The translations under genes were made by a program, and so were the position numbers. The notes beneath the pieces are model-generated. The model worked only from the letters and a program-made list of their open reading frames with translations. It was not told the origin of the DNA and searched no databases. From contig CASBPS010000186.1 of NCBI GenBank assembly GCA_949126835.1, positions 864,701 to 928,700 of the forward strand: DNA of 64,000 nucleotides, read 5' to 3'. The stretch is from Anisus vortex. Lineage: Eukaryota; Mollusca; Gastropoda; Planorbidae. Of the stretch, positions 55,701 to 64,000 are shown one piece after another. The first letter of the stretch is position 1, and each line of letters opens with the position of its first letter.

Positions 55701-57310
55701 GTTTGTGTGTAGGAGAATGTGGGGAGTTTGTGTGGGTAGGAGAATGCGAGGAGTTTGTGTTTTTAGGAGAATGTGTGGAGTTTGTGTGGGTAGGAGAATG
55801 TGGGAAGTTTGTGTGGGTAGGAGAATGTGGGAAGTTTGTGCTGTTAGGATAATGTGTAGAGTTTGTGTGGGTAAAAGAATGTGGGAAGTTTGTGTTGTTA
55901 GGAGAATGTGTGGAGTATTTGTGGGTAGGAGAATGTGGGGAGTTTGTGTGGGTAGGAGAATCCGGGGAGTTTGTGTGTAGGAGAATGTGGGGAGTTTGTG
56001 TGGGTAGAAGAATGCGGGGAGTTTGAGTGTAGGAGAATGTAGGGAGTTTGTGTGTAGGAGAATGCGGGGAGTTTGTGTATAGGAGAATGTGGGAAGTTTG
56101 TGTGGGTAGGAGAATGCGGGGAGTTTGTGTGTAGGAGAATGCGGCGAGTTTGTGTGTAGGAGAATGTGTGGAGTTTGTGTGTAGGAAAATGTGGAGAGTT
56201 TGTATGTAGGAGAATGTGGGGAGTTTGTGTGTAGGAGAATTGCGGGAGTTTGTGTGTAGGAGAATGTGGGGAGTTTGTGTTGTTAGGAGAATGTGGGAAG
56301 CTTGTGTGTAGGAGAATGCGGGGAGTTTGTGTGTAGGAGAATGTGGGGAGTTTGTGTGGGTAGGAGAAAGCGGGGAGTTTGTGTTTTTAGAAGAATGTGT
56401 GGAGTTTGTAGGGGTAGGAGAATGTGAGAAGTTTGTGTTGTTAGGAGAATGTGTGGAGTTTGTGTTGTTAGGAGAATGTGTGAAGTTTGTGTTGTTAGGA
56501 GAATGTGTGGAGTTTGTGTGGGTAGGAGAATGTGGGGAGTTTTTTTGGGTAGGAGAATGTTGGTAGTTTGTGTGTAGAAGAATGCGGGGAGTTTGTGTGT
56601 AGGAGAATGTTGGGAGTTTGTGTGGGTAGGAGAATGCGGGGAGTTTGTGTTTTTAGGAGAATGTGGGGAGTTTTTGTGTAGGAGAATGTGGGGAGTTTGT
56701 GTGGGTAGGAGAATGCTGGGAGTTTGTGTGTAGGAGAATGTGGGGAGTTTGTGTGTAGGAGAATGTGGGGAGTTTGTGTGTAGAAGAATGTCAGGAGTTT
56801 GTGTGTAGGAGAATGCGGGGAGTTTGTGTGTAGGAGAATGTGGGGAGTTTGTGTGTAGGAGAATGTGGGGAGTTTGTGTGTAGGATAATGTGGGGGGTTT
56901 GTGTGTAGGAGAATGTGGGGAGTTTGTGTATAGGAGAATGTTGGGAGTTTATGTGTAGGAGAATTCGGGGAGTTTGTATAAAGGAGAATGTGGCGAGTTT
57001 GTGTGGGTAGGAGAATGTGGGAAGTTTGTGTGGGAAGGAGAATGTAGGGAGTTTTTGTGTAGGAGAATGTGGGGAGTTTGTGTGGGTAGGAGAATGCTGG
57101 CAGTTTGTGTGTAGGAGAATGTGGGGAGTTTGTGTGTAGGAGAATGTGGGGAGTTTGTGAAGAAGAATGTCAGGAGTTTGTGTGTAGGAGAATACGGGGA
57201 GTTTGTGTGTAGGAGAATGCGGGGAGTTTGTGTGGGTAGGAGAATGCGGGGAGTTTGTGTGTAGGAGAATGTGGGGAGTTTGTGTGGGTAGGAGAATGCG
57301 GGGAGTTTGT
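52710..57310 (+). repeat. 2,269-bp tandem duplication
   Basis: About 52,710-54,980 and 54,980-57,310 match at 2,269 bp. Differences include tgtggagttt/tgtggatttt (52,790/55,059) and a two-base deletion in gtttgtgaagaag near 57,159. Confidence 0.82.
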
Positions 57311-58480
57311 GTGTAGAAGAATTTGTGGAGTTTGTGTGGGTAGGAGAATGGGCGGGGAGTTTGTGTTGTTAGGCGAATGTGTAGTTTGTGTGGGTAGGAG
57401 AATGTGGGGAGTTTGTGTGGGTAGGAGAATGTGGGAAGTGTGTATGGGGAGTTTGTGTGTAGGAGAATGTGGGGAGTTTGTGTGGGTAGGAGAAAGCGGG
57501 GAGTTTGTGTTTTTAGAAGAATGTGTGGAGTTTGTAGGGGTAGGAGAATGTGAGAAGTTTGTGTTGTTAGGAGAATGTGTGGAGTTTGTGTTGTTAGGAG
57601 AATGTGTGAAGTTTGTGTTGTTAGGAGAATGTGTGGAGTTTGTGTGGGTAGGAGAATGTGGGGAGTTTTTTTGGGTAGGAGAATGTTGGTAGTTTGTGTG
57701 TAGAAGAATGTTGGGAGTTTGTGTGGGTAGGAGAATGCGGGGAGTTTGTGTTTTTAGGAGAATGTGGGGAGTTTTTGTGTAGGAGAATGTGGGGAGTTTG
57801 TGTGGGTAGGAGAATGCTGGGAGTTTGTGTGTAGGAGAATGTGGGGAGTTTGTGTGTAGGAGAATGTGGGGAGTTTGTGTGTAGAAGAATGTCAGGAGTT
57901 TGTGTGTAGGAGAATGCGGGGAGTTTGTGTGTAGGAGAATGTGGGGAGTTTGTGTGTAGGAGAATGTGGGGAGTTTGTGTGTAGGATAATGTGGGGGGTT
58001 TGTGTGTAGGAGAATGTGGGGAGTTTGTGTATAGGAGAATGTTGGGAGTTTATGTGTAGGAGAATTCGGGGAGTTTGTATAAAGGAGAATGTGGCGAGTT
58101 TGTGTGGGTAGGAGAATGTGGGAAGTTTGTGTGGGAAGGAGAATGTAGGGAGTTTTTGTGTAGGAGAATGTGGGGAGTTTGTGTGGGTAGGAGAATGCTG
58201 GCAGTTTGTGTGTAGGAGAATGTGGGGAGTTTGTGTGTAGGAGAATGTGGGGAGTTTGTGTGAAGAAGAATGTCAGGAGTTTGTGTGTAGGAGAATACGG
58301 GGAGTTTGTGTGTAGGAGAATGCGGGGAGTTTGTGTGGGTAGGAGAATGCGGGGAGTTTGTGTGTAGGAGAATGTGGGGAGTTTGTGTGGGTAGGAGAAT
58401 GCGGGGAGTTTGTGTGTAGAAGAATTTGTGGAGTTTGTGTGGGTAGGAGAATGGGCGGGGAGTTTGTGTTGTTAGGCGAA
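56250..58480 (+). repeat. 1,103-bp-offset duplication
   Basis: The series at 57,255-57,440 recurs at 58,358 on with a 1,103-bp offset. The stretch 57,447-58,260 repeats 56,330-57,170. A unit fusion near 57,447 (gtgtgtatggggagtttg) looks like the recombination joint. Confidence 0.65.
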
Positions 58481-60764
58481 TGTGTAGTTTGTGTGGGTAG
58501 GAGAATGTGGGGAGTTTGTGTGGGTAGGAGAATGTGGGAAGTGTGTATGGGTAGGAGAATGTGGGGAGTTTGTGTGGGTAGGAGTAGGAAAATTTGGGGA
58601 ATTTTTGTGTGGGTAGGAGAATGTGGGGAGTTTGTGTGTATGAGAATGTGGGGAGTTTGTGTGTAGGAGAATGTGGGGAGTTTGTGTGGGTAGGAGAATG
58701 CGGGGAGTTTGTGTTTAGGAGAATGTGTAGAGTTTGTGTGGGTAGGGGAATGTGGGAAGTTTGTGTTGTTAGGAGAATGTGTGGAGAATGTGTGGGTAGG
58801 AGAATGTGGGGAGTTTGTGTGGGTAGGAGAATCCGGGGAGTTTGTGTGTAGGAGAATGTGGGGAGTTTGTGTGGGTAGGAGAATGCGGGGAGTTTGAGTG
58901 TAGGAGAATGTAGGGAGTTTGTGTGTAGGAGAATGCGGGGAGTTTGTGTGTAGGAGAATGTGGGGAGTTTGTGTGGGTAGGAGAATGCGGGGAGTTTGTG
59001 TGTAGGAGAATGCGGCGAGTTTGTGTGTAGGAGAATGTGTGAAGTTTGTGTGTAGGAAAATGTGGAGAGTTTGTATGTAGGAGAATGTGGGGAGTTTGTG
59101 TGTAGGAGAATGTGGGGAGTTTGTGTTGTTAGGAGAATGTGGGGAGCTTGTGTGTAGGAGAATGCGGGGAGTTTGTGTGTAGGAGAATGTGGGGAGTTTG
59201 TGTGGGTAGGAGAAAGCGGGGAGTTTGTGTTTTTAGAAGAATGTGTGGAGTTTGTAGGGGTAGGAGAATGTGAGAAGTTTGTGTTGTTAGGAGAATGTGT
59301 GGAGTTTGTGTTGTTAGGAGAATGTGTGAAGTTTGTGTTGTTAGGAGAATGTGTGGAGTTTGTGTGGGTAGGAGAATGTGGGGAGTTTTTTTGGGTAGGA
59401 GAATGTTGGTAGTTTGTGTGTAGAAGAATGCGGGGAGTTTGTGTGTAGGAGAATGTTGGGAGTTTGTGTGGGTAGGAGAATGCGGGGAGTTTGTGTTTTT
59501 AGGAGAATGTGTGGAGTTTGTGTGGGTAAGAGAATGTGGGAAGTTTGTGTGGTTAGGAGAATGTGGGAAGTTTGTGTTGTTAGGAGAATGTGTGGAGTTT
59601 GTGTGGGTAGGAGAATGTGGGGAGTTTGTGTGGGTAGGAGAATGCGGGGAGTTTGTTTGTAGTAAAATGTGGAGAGTTTGTGTGGGTAGGAGATTGTGGG
59701 GAGTTTGTGTGTAGGATAATGTGGGGAGTTTGTGTGTAGGAGAATGTGGGGAGTTTGTGTGTAGGAGAATGTGGGACGTTTGTGTGTAGGAGAATGTGGG
59801 GAGTTTGTGTGTAGGAGAATGTGGGGAGTTTGTGTGTAGAAGAATGCGGGGAGTTTGTGTGTAGGAGAATGTGGGGAGTTTGTGTTTTTAGGAGAATGTG
59901 TCGAGTTTGTGTGGGTAGGAGAATTTGGGAAGTTTGTGTGGGTAGGAGAATGTGGGGAGTTTTTGTGTAGGAGAATGTGGGGAGTTTGTGTGGGTAGGAG
60001 AATGCTGGGAGTTTGTGTGTAGGAGAATGTGGGGAGTTTGTGTGTAGGAGAATGTGGGGAGTTTGTGTGTAGAAGAATGTCAGGAGTTTGTGTGTAGGAG
60101 AATGCGGGGAGTTTGTGTGTAGGAGAATGTGGGGAGTTTGTGTGGGTAGGAGAATGCGCGGAGTTTGTGTGTAGGAGAATGCGGGGAGTTTGTGTGGGTA
60201 GGAGAATGCGGGCAGTTTGTGTTGTTAGGAGAATGTGTGGAGTTTGTGTGGGTAGGAAAATGTGGGGAGTTTGTGTGGGTAGAAGAATGTGGGGAGTGTG
60301 TATGGGTAGGAGAATGTGGGGAGTTTGTGTGGGTAGGAGAATGCGGGAAGTTTGTGTGTAGGAGAATGTGGGGAGTTTGTGTGGGTAGGAGAATGTGGGG
60401 AGTTTGTGTGTAGGAGAATTTTGGGAGTTTGTGTGTAGGAGAATGTGGGTAGTTTGTGTGTAGGAGAATGTGGGGGTTTGTGTGTAGGAGAATGTGGGTA
60501 GTTTGTGTGTAGGAGAATGTGGGGAGTTTGTCTGTAGGAGAATGCGGGGAGTTTGTGTGTAGGAGAATGTGGGGAGTGTGTGTGGGTAGGAGAATGCGGG
60601 GAGTTTGTGTTTTTAGGAGAATGTGTCGAGTTTGTGTGGGTAGGAGAATTTGGGAAGTTTGTGTGGGTAGGAGAATGTGGGGAGTTTTTGTGTAGGAGAA
60701 TGTGGGGAGTTTGTGTGGGTAGGAGAATGCGGGGAGTTTGTGTTTTTGGGAGAATGTGTCGAGT
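58480..60764 (+). repeat. End of the first super-repeat, further 1,603-type sequence
   Basis: Contains the last gtaggagtagg marker (about 58,578) and a series parallel to 41,650-42,900. It ends near 60,765, where the series from 34,300 starts again. Confidence 0.7.
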
Positions 60765-63700
60765 TTGTGTGGGTAGGAGAATGTGGGGAGTTTGTGTGGG
60801 TAAGAGAATGTGGGGAGTTTGTGTGGGTAGTAGAATGTGGGAAATTTGTGTGGGTAAGATAATGTGAGAGTTTGTGTTGTTAGGAGAATGTGTGAAGTTT
60901 GTGTGGCTAGGAGAATGTGGAAAGTTTGTGTGGGTAGGAGAATGCGGGGAGTTTGTGTTGTTAGGACAATGTGAAGAGTTAGTGTGGCTAGGAAAATGTG
61001 GGGAGTTTGTGTGGGTAGGAGAATGTATGGAGTTTGTGTAAGTAAAAGAATGAGGGGAGTTTGTCGTGGGTAGGAGAATGTGGGAAGTTTGTGTGGGTAA
61101 GAGAATGTGGGGAGTGTGTGTGGAAAGGAGAATGTGGGGAGTTTGTGTGGGTAGGAGAATGCGAGGAGTTTGTGTTGTTAGGAGAATTTGTGAAGTTTGT
61201 GTGGGTAGGAGAATGTGGGGAGTTTGTGTGGGTAGGATAATGTGGGGAGTTTGTGTGGGTAGGAGAATGCGGGGAGTTTGTGTGTAGGAGAATGTGTGGA
61301 GTTTGTGTGGGTAGGAGAATGCTGGGAGTTTGTGTTGTTAGGAGAATGTGTGGAGTTTGTGTGGGTAGAAGAATGTGGGGAGTTTGTATGGGTAGGAGAA
61401 TGAGGGGAGTTTGTGTGGGTAGGAGAATGTGGGGAGCTTGTGTGGGTACGAGAATGCGGGGAATTTGTGTGTAGAAGAATGTGTGGAGTTTGTGTGGGTA
61501 GGAGAATGCGGGGAGTTTGTGTTGTTACGAGAATGTGTGGAGTTTGTGTGAGTAGGAGAATGTGGGGAGTTTGTGTGGGTAAGAGAATGTGGGGAGTTTG
61601 TGTGGGTAGGAGAATGCGGGGAGTTTGTGTTGTTACGAGAATGTGTGGAGTTTGTGTGAGTAGGAGAATGTGGGGAGTTTGTGTGGGTAGGAGAATGTGG
61701 GGAGTTTGTGTGGGTAGGAGAATGCGGAGAGTTTGTGTGTAGGAGAATGTAGGGAGTTTGTGTGTAGGAGAATGTGTGGAGTTTGTGTGTAGGAGAATGT
61801 GGGGAGTTTGTGTGTAGGAGAATGTTGGTAGTTTGTGTGTAGGAGAATGCGGGGAGTTTGTGTGTAGGAAAATGCGGGGAGTTTGTGTTTTTAGGAGAAT
61901 GTGGTGGAGTTTGTGTGGGTAGGAGAATGTGGGAAGTTTGTGTGGGTAGGAGAATGTAGGAATTTTGTGTTGTTAGGAGAATGTGTGGAGTTTGTGTGGG
62001 TAGGAGAATGTGGGGAGTTTGTGTGGGTAGGAAAATGCGGGGAGTTTGTGTGTAGTAAAATTTGGGGAGTTTGTGTGGGTAGGAGAATGTGGGGAGTTTG
62101 TGTGTAGGAGAATGTGGGGAGTTTGTGTGTAGGAGAATGTGGGGAGTTTGTGTGTAGGAGAATGTGGGGAGTTTGTGTGTAGGAGAATGTGGGGAGTTTG
62201 TGGGTAGGAGATAGTGGGGGTTTGTGCGTAGGAGATTGTGGGGAGTTTGTGTATAGGAGAATGTGGGGAGTTTGTGTGTAGGAGAATGTGGGGAGTTTGT
62301 GTGGGTAGGAGAATGCGGGGAGTTTGTGTTTTTGGGAGAATGTGTCGAGTTAGTGTGGGTAGGAGAATGTGGGAAGTTTGTGATGGTAGGAGAATGTGGG
62401 GAGTTTTTGTGTAGGAGAATGTGGGGAGTTTGTGTGGGTAGGAGAATGCTGGCAGTTTGTGTGTAAGAGAATGTGGGGAGTTTGTGTGTAGGAGAATGTG
62501 GAGAGTTTGTGTGTAGGAGAATGTTGGTAGTTTGTGTGTAGGAGAATGCGGGGAGTTTGTTTGTAGGAGAATGTGGGGAGTTTGTGTGGGTAGGAGAATG
62601 CGGGGAGTTTGTGTTTTTAGGAGAATGTGGTGGAGTTTGTGTGGGTAGGAGAATGTGGGATGTTTTTGTGAGTAGGAGAATGCGGGAAGTTTGTGTTGTT
62701 GGAAGAATGTGTGGAGTTTGTGTGGGTAGGAGAATTTGGGGAGTTTGTGTGGGTAGGAGAATGCGGGGAGTTTGTGTGTAGTAAAATGTGGGGAGTTTGT
62801 GTGTAGGAGAATGTGGGGAGTTTGTGTGTAGGAGAATGTGGGGAGTTTGTGTGTAGGAGAATGTGGGGGGTTTGTGTGTAGAAGAATGTGGGGAGTTTGT
62901 GTATAGGAGAATGTGGGGAGTTTATGTGTAGGAGAATTCGGGGAATTTTTTTAAAGGAGAATGTGGCGAGTTTGTGTGGGTAGGAGAATGTGGGAAGTTT
63001 GTGTGGGTAGGAGAATGTGGGGAGTTTTTGTGTAAGAGAATGTGGGGAGTTTGTGTGGGTAGGAGAATGCTGGCAGTTTGTGTGTAGGAGAATGTGGGGA
63101 GTTTGTGTGTAGGAGAATGTGGGGAGTTTGTGTGAAGAAGAATGTCAGGAGTTTGTATGTAGGAGAATGCGGGGAGTTTGTGTGTAGGAGAATGTGGGGA
63201 GTTTGTGTGGGTAGGAGAATGCGGGGAGTTTGTGTGTAGGAGAATGTGGGGAGTTTGTGTGGGTAGGAGAATGCGGGGAGTTTGTGTGTAGAAGAATGTG
63301 TGGAGTTTGTGTGGGTAGGAGAATGGTAGGGGAGTTTGTGTTGTTAGGTGAATGTGTGTAGTTTGTGTGGGTAGGAGAATGTGGGGAGTTTGTGTGGGTA
63401 GGAGAATGTGGGGAGTTTGGGTGTAGGAGAATGTGGGGAGTTTGTGTGTAGGAGAATGTGGGGAGTTTGTGTGTAGGAGAATGTGGGGAGTTTGTGTGGG
63501 TAGGAGAATGCGGGGAGTTTGTGTTTTTAGGAGAAGGTGTGGAGTTTGTGTGGGTAGGAGAATGTGGGAAGTTTGTGTGGGTAGGAGAATGTGGGAAGTT
63601 TGTGTTGTTGGGATAATGTGTGGAGTTTGTGTGGGTAGGAGAATGTGGGAAGTTTGTGTTGTTAGGAGAATGTGTGGAGTATGTGTGGGTAGGAGAATGT

Positions 63701-64000
63701 GGGGAGTTTGTGTGGGTAGGAGAATCCGGGGAGTTTGTGTGTAGGAGAATGTGGGGAGTTTGTGTGGGTAGGAGAATGCGGGGAGTTTGAGTGTCGGAGA
63801 ATGTAGGGAGTTTGTGTGTAGGAGAATGCGGGGAGTTTGTGTGTAGGAGAATGTGGGGAGTTTGTGTGTAGGAGAATGCGGCGAGTTTGTGTGTAGGAGA
63901 ATGTGTGGAGTTTGTGTGTAGGAAAATGTGGAGAGTTTGTATGTAGGAGAATGTGGGGAGTTTGTGTGTAGGAGAATGTGGGGAGTTTGTGTGTAGGAGA
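60765..64000 (+). repeat. Second copy of the 26.46-kb super-repeat start, cut by window edge
   Basis: Counterpart of 34,300-37,559. The offset drifts through 26,465, 26,492, 26,547 and 26,441 bp across the block, because whole 25- to 27-bp units were gained or lost (for example, about four units present at 36,860-36,960 are missing near 63,400). The match is still running at the right edge. Confidence 0.85.

Larger units (their letters stand above)
17031..64000 (+). repeat. Giant G/T-rich minisatellite, 25/27-bp units, continues past the window
   Basis: From about 17,040 to the last base the sequence is a continuous tandem array. The core unit has agtttgtgt, then a variable spacer, then taggagaatg and t/c-gggg. 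The two main lengths are 27 bp (spacer g-ggg-tagg, gttgttagg, gtggctagg, gagtagg or gtttttagg forms) and 25 bp (gtgtagg, two bases shorter). A 28-bp form with gtcgtgggtagg is a rare marker. I saw no inverted unit and no foreign insertion. Units of 27 bp dominate at 17-27 kb, and 25-bp units are common from about 30 kb onward. At this density the array holds roughly 1,800 units (estimate from length). It has no host gene. Open frames up to 423 codons on the minus strand and 173 on the plus strand follow from unit composition. Confidence 0.97.

Noticed and set aside
17031..64000. Many open frames of 60-423 codons across the array (nonapeptide repeats such as CVGRRMWGV, GEFVWVGEC, TPHILLPTQ)
   Set aside because: They follow mechanically from a 27-bp unit. 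Frames overlap on both strands, end at the 25-bp units, and have no unique sequence, signal or domain.
17031..64000. CRISPR array
   Set aside because: There are no spacers; all material between conserved words is itself repeat, and the context is eukaryotic.
17031..64000. Telomeric repeat because ttagg occurs in gttgttaggag units
   Set aside because: TTAGG appears only once in some units and never in tandem; the period is 25-27 bp.

Overview
This window looks like an intergenic, repeat-dominated stretch of an animal nuclear genome, most likely an invertebrate. A gastropod mollusc is my best guess. The basis is several non-LTR and LTR retrotransposons of animal type, a tRNA-headed SINE-like family whose body resembles, from memory and untested, repeats of heterobranch snails, AT-rich flanks, and a very long minisatellite. 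I see no convincing host protein-coding gene, no rRNA or functional tRNA gene, and nothing bacterial.

Layout, left arm (1-17,030). Positions 1-2825 hold the 5' part of an LTR retrotransposon on the minus strand: a probable LTR, a tRNA-Lys-type primer binding site, a 1.27-kb leader that contains a 65-bp minisatellite, and a broken gag reading frame ending in a CCHC zinc knuckle at the window edge. It appears to be inserted into a plus-strand, RNase H-bearing non-LTR element of the I group (2826-6035), whose EN-RT-RNase H-zinc-finger frame has four in-frame stops and no frameshift. Its AT-rich tail is followed by a 245-bp tandem duplication and then a decayed fragment of a second non-LTR family. 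The best preserved element (8225-12,018, minus) is a CR1/L2-like retrotransposon. Its first reading frame starts with a signal-peptide-like segment, then a canonical 2A ribosome-skipping motif (GDVESNPGP), a PHD finger and an AP-type endonuclease. The reverse transcriptase follows after a single frame break. The element sits inside a 34-bp minisatellite that continues on both sides. Two more fragments of the family, a hAT-like MITE and three SINE-like copies fill 12.7-16.5 kb.

Layout, right arm (17,031-64,000). About 47 kb, nearly three quarters of the window, is one uninterrupted minisatellite. All units that I followed lie in the same orientation (G/T-rich on the plus strand), and the array still runs at the right edge. 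Unit length alternates mainly between 27 and 25 bp. It is organised in nested higher-order repeats: 752 bp, about 2.2-3.05 kb, 1,603 bp, 2,269 bp, 1,103 bp and 6,174 bp. A superperiod of about 26.46 kb makes 60.77-64.00 kb a second copy of 34.30-37.56 kb. The dozens of open frames in this region are by-products of a repeat without stops, not genes.

The genes present serve only mobile elements: a capsid-type gag, and endonuclease/reverse transcriptase proteins for target-primed reverse transcription. The points most worth following are the 2A/PHD retrotransposon and the layered architecture of the giant array.
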